A stretch of 64,000 nucleotides of DNA, taken from the NCBI RefSeq assembly GCF_947501225.1, contig NZ_CANMUW010000006.1:1-64000 (forward strand), in the 5' to 3' direction. The stretch is from an uncultured Shewanella sp. (lineage in GTDB: Bacteria > Pseudomonadota > Gammaproteobacteria > Enterobacterales > Shewanellaceae). Both the position numbers and the translations under genes were made by a program. Below, in pieces: positions 35,127 to 44,241 of the stretch. The stretch's first letter is position 1. Each line of letters starts with the position of its first letter. The notes below the pieces were generated by a model. That model ran no database searches and was not told the DNA's origin. It saw only the letters and a program-made list of their open reading frames with translations.

Positions 35127-36788
35127 ATGAATTTTTTTTCTAAGTACATTCTTTTTAGCGCTATTCTGCTTGGATTAAGCCTTTCGACCTATATGGGATT
35201 CAGCTTCTATGAAAAAGAGACCAAGGCGATAGAGCAGGATTTTCGTAAGGATGTCGATGATAAAGCGGCCGCCTTAGAGAGGGAGTTACTGCTCAATATT
35301 GAGGTGCTTTTTGCCATCAAAGGCTTGTTTGACAGCTCCAGCGAAGTGAGCCCTGCCGAGTTTAATCGTATTGCCCACAGCTTTCTGGTCAGGCATCAGG
35401 ATATCCAGGCCCTGGAATGGGCACCTAAAGTCACCGGGGGGGAGAGAGCCGCCTACGAAGAGATGAAGCGAGGTGAGTTTCCGGACTTTGAAATTACCGA
35501 ACTTGGCCCGGAGGGGATGATCCGTGCCCTGGACAGGGAGAGCTACTTTCCCGTCTCCTATGTCGCTCCATTTTCAGGCAATGAGGTGGTGATGGGGTTC
35601 GACCTCTCCTCAAATCACAAACGTGTAGAGGCTCTGGAGAAGGCGCGGGATCTGGATATGTCGGTGGCGACTCCGGGAATCAGCCTGCTTCAGTATCACT
35701 CTAAGCAGAAGGGGATCCGCATCTTCCTGCCTATCTACTCGGGAGATCCCACAACAGTCTTTAAACGTCGTGAGCAGCTCAGGGGGTATGTTTTGGGGGT
35801 CTACCGTATTGGCGATATGTTCGACAGTGCGATCAAGAGAACTTCGGCTCACGGCATCTACTTCTCTCTGGAAGACCGGACCTCAAACGGCAATGCCTCG
35901 CTCTACTCAAACTTCCCTGAAAAGCTGGAGTTGAGCCTGTCGCAGATCGACTTTACCTATGAGAAGTCACTGGCTCGTATCAGTAGCAGGCAGTGGGCAA
36001 TTGTTGCGACGCCCTCTGTGGGCTATGTGGCTGAGCGCAGAGGAAAGCTGCCCTATATGATAGCGATTTTCGGTGGGCTTTTTGTCTTGCTCGGTGCCTC
36101 CTATATCTACGCGATTCTAAGGCGTTCCGTGCTGATTGAAAATGAGGTTGAGCAGAGAACCCATGACCTTAATGAGGCTAAAAGAAAGCTGGAGGAGCTG
36201 TCGCAGACAGATGGCCTGACCAAGATCCCTAACAGGCGCTGCTTTGACGAGACCCTGCAGGCTCAGTGGCAGAAAGCGATAAGAGAGGGGTCACATATCG
36301 GTTTGATGATGATCGATATAGACCACTTTAAACTCTATAACGATACCTATGGCCATCTCGCAGGTGATCAGTGTTTAAGGGAGGTGGCTCAGGCATTAAG
36401 CCAGACACTCAACCTGAACTCGGATCTTGTCGCCCGTTACGGAGGAGAGGAGTTTGTGGTTCTGTTGCCCAGGACCCGAGACTGCGCCTCTCCGGCCAAA
36501 CGTTGCCAATATAATATCGAGCGATTAGCGCTCCCACATGAAACGTCACTTACCAGTGAGTTTATTACTGTCAGCATCGGTGTTGCGAGCATATCACCGA
36601 CGAAAGACTCTGATCTGCTGGATCTCACGACTCAGGCAGATCTGGCTCTATATGAAGCTAAAAATACCGGGAGAAACCGGGTCTGCTTCTTCGAGCCAAA
36701 GCCAACCCAGGTATCAATTCTCAACCATAAGAACCAGAGTCACCATAAGGACTGCCCGGATGCAGGCAGTAATAGCTCTCTGGGATGA
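35127..36788 (+). CDS. CHASE-domain diguanylate cyclase (GGEEF), I-site lost
   Basis: A 553-residue paralogue of the preceding gene (shared YEKETKAIEQDFRKDVDDKA-type N-terminus, same CHASE domain and two flanking helices), 173 bases downstream. Its GGDEF domain is intact: DIDHFKLYNDTYGHLAGD metal/substrate segment and GGEEF at 439-443. It should therefore convert two GTP to c-di-GMP. The RXXD position reads LNSD (430-433), so the usual product-inhibition site is missing. CHASE domains sense small extracellular ligands; the ligand here is unknown. A Lys/Ser-rich tail follows the catalytic domain. Confidence 0.93.
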   Translation: MNFFSKYILFSAILLGLSLSTYMGFSFYEKETKAIEQDFRKDVDDKAAALERELLLNIEVLFAIKGLFDSSSEVSPAEFNRIAHSFLVRHQDIQALEWAPKVTGGERAAYEEMKRGEFPDFEITELGPEGMIRALDRESYFPVSYVAPFSGNEVVMGFDLSSNHKRVEALEKARDLDMSVATPGISLLQYHSKQKGIRIFLPIYSGDPTTVFKRREQLRGYVLGVYRIGDMFDSAIKRTSAHGIYFSLEDRTSNGNASLYSNFPEKLELSLSQIDFTYEKSLARISSRQWAIVATPSVGYVAERRGKLPYMIAIFGGLFVLLGASYIYAILRRSVLIENEVEQRTHDLNEAKRKLEELSQTDGLTKIPNRRCFDETLQAQWQKAIREGSHIGLMMIDIDHFKLYNDTYGHLAGDQCLREVAQALSQTLNLNSDLVARYGGEEFVVLLPRTRDCASPAKRCQYNIERLALPHETSLTSEFITVSIGVASISPTKDSDLLDLTTQADLALYEAKNTGRNRVCFFEPKPTQVSILNHKNQSHHKDCPDAGSNSSLG

Positions 36789-36828
36789 TCCCCGAGTTGT
36801 GATTGGCGGGCTACTATTTTATCCGGAG

Positions 36829-38109
36829 TCAGCTTCTCTGAGGCGGTGAGAGTTGCGGCTGGCTGCGTTTTAGTACCCGGCTCTCGACTATGCTGGAAAG
36901 AATGAACATCAACAGATAGCCACTTCCCAGAGATAAGATAACGGCAACGACATTATCTGTAATTCTGCTGTAGATATAATAACTTCCAATTAAGGCCAGT
37001 ATTCCGCTGAGCCTGATTAGCAGACTCTGGGTGAAGAGGCCATGGGCCTTGATAAAGGCTAACTGATAGGCGTTAAGCATCATAAACACGAAGAACATAG
37101 AGAAGTGCATCAGTACCGGTGCGGCCTTGGTGTATTGTGCCGGAAAAACCCAGTTTACTATTTCATGACTATAGAACAGCATAAGCGTAAAGAAGCAGGC
37201 ACTGATAGAGATGGCTAACTTATATACCCACAGCTTTATCTGTTTGATCTGCTCATGGTCTTCCTGGCGCACGCAGACCGCGAGCTCGGGAAAGACGAAT
37301 CGATACATAGGGAAAACAAAAAGCAGGGTCAGATAAGCTATTATGGGCCTGACGACAACCTGAAAGTCGCCCAGTTCATCTATGCTGAAGTGGCCGATGG
37401 TCATCAGTACGGTCATGTAGATCATCAAGATGCTTGCTCCGGCCTCAAGGGAAGCGGTAAAGCTTTTCTTTACAAAGCTACGCAGGTTTGAGTCCAGATT
37501 TACCGACGCCAGAGGTGTGGTCGCTACCTGTTTACGCCGATTGATAAACATAAAGCCGGCCATGGCGACGGAGGAGAGCATCAAGCTGTAAAAAAGAGAA
37601 GCGATAGCACTTTGGCGTAGCAGATAGTAACAGCACAGAAAGATAACGACCTGACTCAAGGGCTCCATCCAGGTGACTCTATTGGAGATGGAGTAGATGC
37701 GATACATGGCAATTTGATTGGTAAAGTAGACCTTTAATCCCATCCCTAAGATGATGCCGACCAAGTGAAAGTACTCCACATCGATATGGAGTCTATGCTT
37801 GATGTAGGGCAATACTCCACCCCAGGTAAACAGAACCATAGCGATTAGACTGTAACGAAAGATATTGGTGATATCCCTATCGTTTTGAGTTTGTGAGTAG
37901 CTTACCACCATAGAGGAACGAAACCCTGTCATCAGGATCAGGGACAGGGAGACGATATCCACGACCGTGTGATACAGAGCCAGATCCGCTTTGTCGACCC
38001 ATTGCGCCAACCAGATTTTAAATCCAAACCCAATCGTGATGCTCGCGAGTGTTGCCCAGATCCCGGCAATAAAAGCACGTTTAACCCGTTCGATTGAAGT
38101 GACTTGCAT
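36829..38109 (-). CDS. Polysaccharide flippase-like MOP-superfamily membrane protein
   Basis: A 426-residue protein with about 11-12 hydrophobic segments. The ATG at 38109 has AAGG upstream and is preferred over the open frame to 38223. The pattern (an N-terminal arginine-bearing helix, FWxxNRxxW-like positions such as YSISNRVTWMEP, and a final helix pair) fits the Wzx/MATE group that flips lipid-linked sugars. No polymerase or glycosyltransferase lies next to it, so it is not part of a visible O-antigen cluster. Substrate unknown. Confidence 0.78.
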   Translation of the reverse strand: MQVTSIERVKRAFIAGIWATLASITIGFGFKIWLAQWVDKADLALYHTVVDIVSLSLILMTGFRSSMVVSYSQTQNDRDITNIFRYSLIAMVLFTWGGVLPYIKHRLHIDVEYFHLVGIILGMGLKVYFTNQIAMYRIYSISNRVTWMEPLSQVVIFLCCYYLLRQSAIASLFYSLMLSSVAMAGFMFINRRKQVATTPLASVNLDSNLRSFVKKSFTASLEAGASILMIYMTVLMTIGHFSIDELGDFQVVVRPIIAYLTLLFVFPMYRFVFPELAVCVRQEDHEQIKQIKLWVYKLAISISACFFTLMLFYSHEIVNWVFPAQYTKAAPVLMHFSMFFVFMMLNAYQLAFIKAHGLFTQSLLIRLSGILALIGSYYIYSRITDNVVAVILSLGSGYLLMFILSSIVESRVLKRSQPQLSPPQRS

Positions 38110-38352
38110 GGTGTACCTTGATGAATAAGCAGCAAAAAGAAAAAGGGGAGCAGTAAGAGTTTTTAATCCTAACGCGCAATGAATATGGTCAACAGCACTT
38201 GGGTGCAAAGATGTGACGGGCATACCCTCCTTGAAATCTTTATTTTCAGCAGGGAACTTTTATTGTCTGTGGATCCATCATATCGTGTCATTATCGGCAT
38301 TTCATTGTAACCTAAGCCTATTAATCAGTTGTGATCGAATTAAGGTTTCAGC

Positions 38353-39414
38353 TTGCATATTCAATCGACCTGTAGCTCTGATGCATCTGAGCTTATCAAG
38401 ATAGCGACCTTCAACCTGTTCAACTTTATTGAGCCGCCCGGTGCATACTATGAATTTGAGAATATCTATACTCAGGAGCAGTGGCGGAAGAAACTGGAGT
38501 GGATAACGAATTACATAGAGACACACCAGCCCGATGTCATCGGTTTTCAGGAAGTATTTAGCCCGGATGCCCTGGCAAAATTAACCAAGTGCTGCGGACT
38601 GGAGTACTTTGCCGTGTTGGATACCCCAGATGTGGTCGATGATTTTATCTATAGTAAGCCTGTTGTTGCCATAGCGTCCCGCTACCCCATCGCTGAGGCA
38701 CACAGCGTTACAGTGGATGGAGAGCGGGCGACCCAGATGGGGTTATCCGGTGACTTTGCTTTTAGCCGAAAACCACTGCGTGTGACAATATCCCTGCCCA
38801 AGCTGGGAGCCTGCGACTGTTATGTTGTTCACTTTAAATCAAAACGGCCACTGTTCGATGCACAGGAGCAAAGCAGTCACAGTGCCGGCAGCGAGAGTGT
38901 CGGTCGGTTACTCTCCCTCGAAGCCCTGGGTCAGTGGGGGGCAAGTATACAAAGAGGCAGCGAGGCCGCTCTGTTGCGATACGCCATGGTTGAGCGTCGC
39001 CTTCAAACCGGGTACCCCATGGTATTAATGGGAGATTTCAATGATATCTTGAGTGATGGCGTGCTAAGTGCCTTGACCTCTGTCGATACCCGCATAAAGC
39101 CCGATCCTTCGCTGGGAGAGGTTGAGCATCAACTGCAGGACCATAGGCTGAAAGATGCTTACGAGATATATCAGGATGGTCAATATAGCCTCTCCTGCCA
39201 ACAGAGGCCTGCAACACATTATTATTACGCTAGAGGCACCGTGCTGGATTATATCCTGCTCTCGAGTGAGTTCGATGTGAAGAACAGCCGTAGCCTTGCT
39301 GAGGTGGGAAGGTATGAGACCTATGACAGGCATCTTATCAATCCCAGATTTGAACTTGACGGTCACAGCACAGACCATGCTCCCGTGATGATAACCATCT
39401 CGATTAGGCACTAA
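38353..39414 (+). CDS. Endonuclease/exonuclease/phosphatase (EEP) family protein
   Basis: A 353-residue enzyme starting at TTG with AAGG seven bases upstream. The EEP fold is clear: IATFNLFNF near 17-25, GFQEVF near 63-68 (metal-binding Glu), MGDFND near 225-230 and HSTDHAPVMI near the C-terminus (catalytic His). A basic YYARGTVLDYILLS segment precedes the last. No signal peptide. Members cleave DNA, RNA, phosphoinositides or sphingomyelin; the insertion-containing middle and lack of a helicase-type context leave the substrate open. It precedes the 308-residue zinc-ribbon-like gene by 21 bases, so the two may be co-transcribed. Confidence 0.88.
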   Translation: MHIQSTCSSDASELIKIATFNLFNFIEPPGAYYEFENIYTQEQWRKKLEWITNYIETHQPDVIGFQEVFSPDALAKLTKCCGLEYFAVLDTPDVVDDFIYSKPVVAIASRYPIAEAHSVTVDGERATQMGLSGDFAFSRKPLRVTISLPKLGACDCYVVHFKSKRPLFDAQEQSSHSAGSESVGRLLSLEALGQWGASIQRGSEAALLRYAMVERRLQTGYPMVLMGDFNDILSDGVLSALTSVDTRIKPDPSLGEVEHQLQDHRLKDAYEIYQDGQYSLSCQQRPATHYYYARGTVLDYILLSSEFDVKNSRSLAEVGRYETYDRHLINPRFELDGHSTDHAPVMITISIRH

Positions 39415-39435
39415 TTTACCGGGGTTTTCGATATT

Positions 39436-40362
39436 ATGCTTGATGCCATCTGTATGTTCGATGAAAGTGAACCTGTTACCTATTCTGTGTTCAGGTTTCA
39501 AAAGCTGAGCGATGCAGAGATTGAGCTGTATCGGCAATCGCTTATCTGCCCTGAGTGCCACGGCAAAGCCTATTACCGCAAGGCGTCGGCGGACGGTAAG
39601 GCTGCCTGTTTCGGCTCCCGCTATCATCAGGATAACTGCCGAGAGTTTAAGCCCTCACAGGCTAAGACCCGGGAGGAGCAAGATGCTATCGAAATTAACA
39701 GGGTGGTGGTCGACAGTGACGCCATGATCATCGACTTCGCCAAACCTCCCTCAGTTCATTCATCTAAGATGAGTGCCAAACCCGTCTCTAAGAAGCGGCC
39801 TAACGAGAATCAGAGTGATACCAAGAGCGGGATAAGGGAGAGTGAACAGGCATACGACACAGATGATGAAAGTGTCAAAGAGGGCAAAAATAAGAGCGGA
39901 AACACGAGTCAGCCTCAACTACCTGATGACAAACGTGTTGCAACTCAGGGGCTGGAGAAGCTGCTTCACAGCTTACTGAGAGGGAGTGGGCTGGCCGAAT
40001 CTGATCTCTGGGTCTATACCGATGAAAAGTATCGCTGGCGCGCCAGGAATCTCTTCGTAAACTTTGCCGATGCCGAGCCGACTGAAAATGGGGCACCGCG
40101 CATGTATTGGGGGACTGTATCTCATATCGATAAGACGATGCAGTGGCTTAACCCCTCAGATAGCCGGGATATCGGCATACCTATCGAGGGGTTCAGGGAC
40201 AGTTTGTTTAAGCGGTTCAATATCGAGGAACGCCGTGATATAGAAGGGGCTGGTATTATCATCTTTGGAAAATGTTTCTTGAATAAAGATAAAACCAGAA
40301 AGATCATTCAGCTGTGGGGAAAGGATATTAGCCGTATATTTATCTCCAGGCTCGATGACTAA
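39436..40362 (+). CDS. Uncharacterised protein with N-terminal CPXC zinc-binding-like motif
   Basis: A 308-residue soluble protein, 21 bases after the EEP gene. The N-terminal part has CPECHG, then CFGSRYHQDNC (residues about 38-68), suggesting a small zinc ribbon. A polar disordered linker (about 105-165, rich in Ser, Lys, Asp) joins a C-terminal domain with WGTVSHIDKTMQWLNP and IIIFGKCFLNKDKTR that recalls nucleic-acid-binding OB-like strands, though I cannot name a family. With the EEP neighbour it might act on nucleic acid; this is inference only. Confidence 0.65.
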   Translation: MLDAICMFDESEPVTYSVFRFQKLSDAEIELYRQSLICPECHGKAYYRKASADGKAACFGSRYHQDNCREFKPSQAKTREEQDAIEINRVVVDSDAMIIDFAKPPSVHSSKMSAKPVSKKRPNENQSDTKSGIRESEQAYDTDDESVKEGKNKSGNTSQPQLPDDKRVATQGLEKLLHSLLRGSGLAESDLWVYTDEKYRWRARNLFVNFADAEPTENGAPRMYWGTVSHIDKTMQWLNPSDSRDIGIPIEGFRDSLFKRFNIEERRDIEGAGIIIFGKCFLNKDKTRKIIQLWGKDISRIFISRLDD

Positions 40363-40770
40363 ACTAAGTGCTGTACGCCGTTGCAGTTGTTCAGGTGCCT
40401 ATCTGTCTCTGCTTCGCCCCCCGCAAGTGGTTGGCAAAATGAGAACAGATTCGCTAAACAGAGAGGCAAAATGGGAAAGCAACCACGGCCTTATCTCTCT
40501 CATAATCCAGTCATCTAAGTTATTCCTGAGTATCTATGTATCGCCTTACCCCTCTATATTTAATCTCACCCCCAATAAAAACAGTTAGTTATCCAGCTTG
40601 TTTTCAAACATTCCCCGCCTTCGCGGATTATAATTAAGGTGTTGTGGGTGAGTATTACTCGCTTGGCATAGTAAATGCTTATATCTGAATACGGTCTGAA
40701 TACGGTCTGAATACGGTTAGCACGCTCAAGCTTCACCTGAAGTGCTAATAAATAACCTGAGGAAAAGATT
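40363..40770. other. Intergenic gap with an 11-bp triplication
   Basis: About 400 bases. Apart from the 11-bp tandem repeat at 40684 and the leader of the 65-residue gene, nothing was identified. Confidence 0.4.
40684..40716 (+). repeat. 11-bp tandem repeat TCTGAATACGG x3
   Basis: Three perfect adjoining copies about 55 bases upstream of the 65-residue gene start. Eleven bases is one helical turn, so a bound protein would sit on one face of the DNA. Confidence 0.95.
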
Positions 40771-40968
40771 ATGTCTTATACAGCACCAAAGCATCTCAAC
40801 TTTACGGTTAACCAACACCTCTATCAAACCTCTAACCACTATCGCTGCAGAGTCGACTACGTCATCAAGCTGCTGGGCAGTCAAGAGATGGCCGCGAATC
40901 ATCAATGTCTCAACCATAAGGCGGATATCATTAACGAGGAGAAAGACTTTGTCCTCGGTTACAACTAA
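40771..40968 (+). CDS. Small hypothetical protein, 65 residues
   Basis: ATG at 40771 preceded by GAGGAAAAGATT, a good ribosome-binding site. The protein has two cysteines, six histidines and an even composition (YTAPKHLNFTVNQHLYQTSN at the start; ending DFVLGYN). No signal peptide or membrane helix. I do not recognise a family. The 11-bp triplication lies just upstream and could affect its expression. Confidence 0.55.
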   Translation: MSYTAPKHLNFTVNQHLYQTSNHYRCRVDYVIKLLGSQEMAANHQCLNHKADIINEEKDFVLGYN

Positions 40969-41464
40969 ATCTTAATGATGATTAACCGAGAGGCGAGGAT
41001 TAGAGGGGCGAGGGAGTCGGCAGGGTTCAATTGATAAATTCGTTCCTCCCGCTTCTCCCGCTTTCTACGATGATACACTCATTAAAAATTGCATACTCTA
41101 AACAGAGAGGAGTGCATTAATTAATAGAGGTGTGCAGAGAGACTGAACACTACTTATCATGCCGAGCATGGCCCCTCCAATATCGGCTTAAAGCAGAGCA
41201 ACAAGCTGCTTATTTTCACTCAATCATTACGGGTGTTTGCCATTTGAGTTATCTGTAGTGGTTAACACTTACTCTTGACCTGTTCCCCTAAGCTAACCTG
41301 TTGGACTGTAAAGTTAAAATTGGTCATTTTCAGGAAACTGCTCTGGATGTTTTCTGCCCGATAAGATACCTTAGTCGGCAATATTTTAAGCGTCGACTGA
41401 GCTGGCTCCACCTTTATCGGGTCGAGTCGCTTCGAAGTCCATTTTGCTTCAATACGGAGACCCT
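40969..41464. other. Intergenic gap
   Basis: About 500 bases with no supported gene, terminator or operator by eye. Confidence 0.4.
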
Positions 41465-41953
41465 ATGCCCTCTCGTTTAGTTAAGCTTGCCGCTATCTGC
41501 TTTACCCTTCTGGCCATAGGTTGCGGTATCGGGATCAGCGCATACCTTAATTCAGAGCAGGGTGAAAACCATAAGCAACTTCTTCCTCTGGTCATAGGTT
41601 CCTGGGTCAGGATCCCTGGATTTTGTGAAGGTAAGACCGTCTATCTGGAGCAGATGGATATAATGAATAAGCAGTCGTTAAAGATAAAAGGCGAGACTCT
41701 GGAGATCGTTAATTTTCAGTTATCCAACACCTCTCCGGTTCAGTTAGTGTGTGATCCCATAGGTGAGGTTGAACTGTTTGCCCAGACCTCATTTATCGCC
41801 GATAAATTTTCTCGCTTCTATGTGGGAAAAGCCGCTGGTTTCACTGTGATGAAAGAGGTGAGTCCCGCCGGAGAGTTGTGGTTCAAGTTAGATAGTCGTT
41901 TGCAAAAGAAGTTACAGGCGATGAATAAGGTTAATAATCGAGCCCGAATATAG
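41465..41953 (+). CDS. Uncharacterised membrane-anchored protein
   Basis: A 162-residue protein starting at the ATG with GGAG six bases upstream; the open frame to 41444 is not supported. Residues about 5-27 (LVKLAAICFTLLAIGCGIGI) form a signal anchor, and the Cys in IGCG could in principle be a lipidation site, though the surrounding residues do not fit a lipobox well. The rest is probably periplasmic, with WVRIPGFCEGKT near the start and several strands. Family unknown. No clear partner. Confidence 0.65.
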   Translation: MPSRLVKLAAICFTLLAIGCGIGISAYLNSEQGENHKQLLPLVIGSWVRIPGFCEGKTVYLEQMDIMNKQSLKIKGETLEIVNFQLSNTSPVQLVCDPIGEVELFAQTSFIADKFSRFYVGKAAGFTVMKEVSPAGELWFKLDSRLQKKLQAMNKVNNRARI

Positions 41954-42105
41954 CGCTTACCTCTTCGTATCTACACGCCTGCAGCTCTATTGCGGCGCTT
42001 TCCTTTTTGCAGGCTTAAGCCGCTTAATTTCAACCTGTCATACAATTAAAGAGATAAACCCCGGCCCATAAATCGGCTCACCGATAGTGATGTCATAGGT
42101 CAAGT

Positions 42106-42118
42106 CCCCCCCCCCCCC
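42106..42118 (+). repeat. 13-base poly-C tract
   Basis: Thirteen consecutive C bases, 138 bases before the HD-GYP gene start. Homopolymer tracts this long are prone to slippage and can vary gene expression when placed in promoters. Confidence 0.95.
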
Positions 42119-42256
42119 TCTCATTGCATAGCCTGATAGTGGCCAGAAACTCGTTTGTGAACTAGATTTAATGGTGCAGGGCGCGATCCTTATATTGGGT
42201 ATCGATCTCTGCCGTTATGGAAGAATCTGGTAATATCAAAAGGATAGGAGTGGGCC

Positions 42257-44146
42257 TTGATATTCGGTAACCGAGTCGGCGATAGGGATAAACGCTTTTC
42301 TGGTTTTAATCGACTGGTTCGGGCTCGCTTTTTTGCACTATTCATTCCCCTCACCTTACTCAATATCGCCGCTTTAATGTTGGCAAATTCTCTGTTTATC
42401 AATGTCGAACAAGCCAAGCAACAGGCGATGGTTCAGGCTGCCATAGAGGTTGGCACCAACTTAGCTCAACACGATCTGGCAACCGTCATGTCTCACCTGG
42501 AGTTTTTAACCGCCAGTGAGCACGTAGAAAGCTTCTTGGACGGTGGAATCGATGACAGTAAAGCGCATATCGAAAGAGAGTTTCTGAATCTGGCGAATAC
42601 CAGCCAACTCTATGATCAAATTCGACTCATCGCCCCCTCCGGAATGGAGTTAGTTCGGGTCGATTTCTTCGATGACCAAGCGGTCGCAGTGGTCCCCGAA
42701 CTGCTACAGGACAAGTCGAAGCGTTACTACTTCCAGGAAGCGGCCTCAATTGCCTCCGATAAAATCTATATCTCGGCTCTCGACCTCAATGTGGAAAATG
42801 GCGTTATCGAGCAACCACTGAAACCTATGATCAGGTTTGCCAAGCCCCTGCGGGATAAGAGTGGGGAGTTCAGAGGGGTGATAGTGTTGAACTACTTCGC
42901 CAGTTTATTGCTCGATAAATTCAGGAATCAGATGATGTTTGCTCCGGGTGAGGGAGCACTATTGAATAAGGAGGGTTATTGGCTTTCAAATCAGGATGCC
43001 TCTAAGGAGTGGGGGTTTATGCTCGACCATAAGCAGAATTTCGGTTCCGAAAGCCCGGAGCTTTGGCAGGCCATCAAGCGGGCCGAGAAGGGCAGTGTAG
43101 AGAGCTCAGATGGACTGGTTACCTTCGCCACCGTACACCCCATTAAAGATATTCATAAGAAGGTGGCCAACAGGGATCACTTTATCGACGAGTGGCGCAT
43201 CATCATAGTGAATACCTATTGGGGGATCGGCCCTGCTTTAGTGTTATCTAAGATGGAGTTTTTGTATCCGGCCTTGATCATCTATCCCATTGGCTTGATT
43301 CTCATCTGGTTTTGGGCCCGGGCATCAGTCGGAAGAAAGTGTGCCGAGCAGCATTTGAAAAATTTCAACAACACATTGAAGCAAAAAGTTGCCGAGCGAA
43401 CACGGGAGCTCGCCGTCATCAAAGATGTGACGATTCTCAGCATGGCGACACTGGCAGAAACACGGGATAACGAAACCGGACAGCATCTGAGGCGGACGCA
43501 GACCTATGTGAAGCTTTTGGCACAAGAGCTACAAAAACACCCTGATTTTCATGACTTTATGTCTGACAAGAACATTGAGCTCCTGTACAAGTCGGCACCA
43601 CTTCATGATATCGGCAAGGTGGGCATACCCGATGAGATCTTACTCAAGCCTACTAAACTGACTGATTTTGAGTTTGAGATAATGAAACGACATACGACCT
43701 ATGGCAGTAACGCGATAAGCTCATCTATCAATACCTTAACCAATGAGCTGGCGGAAAATGATGGTCCTACGTTCTTACAGTTTGCTCAGGACATTGCTCA
43801 TTACCATCATGAGAAGTGGGACGGTAGTGGCTATCCCAATGGTTTATCGGGTGACGATATCCCAGTTGCCGCCAGGATCATGGCGATTGCCGATGTATTC
43901 GATGCGTTGTCATGCAAGAGGGTTTATAAAGAGGCCTTCGGTCGCGATAAGACTGAAGACATCATGTTTGAGGGAAGCGGTAATCATTTTGATCCCAGAA
44001 TGATCGACGCCTTCAGCAGGATCAGAGAGTCATTTTGGGAGGTCAAAGCCTTGTATGAAGATGAGCCTCCGGAGATCACTAATGGCTGTATCGAACACTT
44101 TCCGGCCGAATACTCTCAGCTTATCAATATGGGGCAGGGGATCTGA
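42257..44146 (+). CDS. HD-GYP c-di-GMP phosphodiesterase with periplasmic sensor domain
   Basis: A 629-residue membrane protein starting at TTG with AGGAG upstream. Helix 1 near 25-48 and helix 2 near 335-356 flank a periplasmic region of about 290 residues with a double-Cache-like pattern (IRLIAPSGMELVRVDFFDD, ISALDLNVENG). After a coiled coil, the HD-GYP domain is intact: HDIGKVGIPDEI with His450-Asp451, HHEKWDGSGYPNGL with Gly525-Tyr526-Pro527, and IADVFDAL. It should hydrolyse c-di-GMP. First of three signalling genes with a solute-binding protein and a GGDEF protein; gaps are about 95 and 82 bases. Confidence 0.93.
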   Translation: MIFGNRVGDRDKRFSGFNRLVRARFFALFIPLTLLNIAALMLANSLFINVEQAKQQAMVQAAIEVGTNLAQHDLATVMSHLEFLTASEHVESFLDGGIDDSKAHIEREFLNLANTSQLYDQIRLIAPSGMELVRVDFFDDQAVAVVPELLQDKSKRYYFQEAASIASDKIYISALDLNVENGVIEQPLKPMIRFAKPLRDKSGEFRGVIVLNYFASLLLDKFRNQMMFAPGEGALLNKEGYWLSNQDASKEWGFMLDHKQNFGSESPELWQAIKRAEKGSVESSDGLVTFATVHPIKDIHKKVANRDHFIDEWRIIIVNTYWGIGPALVLSKMEFLYPALIIYPIGLILIWFWARASVGRKCAEQHLKNFNNTLKQKVAERTRELAVIKDVTILSMATLAETRDNETGQHLRRTQTYVKLLAQELQKHPDFHDFMSDKNIELLYKSAPLHDIGKVGIPDEILLKPTKLTDFEFEIMKRHTTYGSNAISSSINTLTNELAENDGPTFLQFAQDIAHYHHEKWDGSGYPNGLSGDDIPVAARIMAIADVFDALSCKRVYKEAFGRDKTEDIMFEGSGNHFDPRMIDAFSRIRESFWEVKALYEDEPPEITNGCIEHFPAEYSQLINMGQGI

Positions 44147-44241
44147 GCTGGTTGGAGAATTCAGTTGCTATTTTTACGGGCAGAGGAGTAAGCGGGTACT
44201 GACTTCCTGAACTACAATTTGAACTGAACTCTGGTTTCAGT

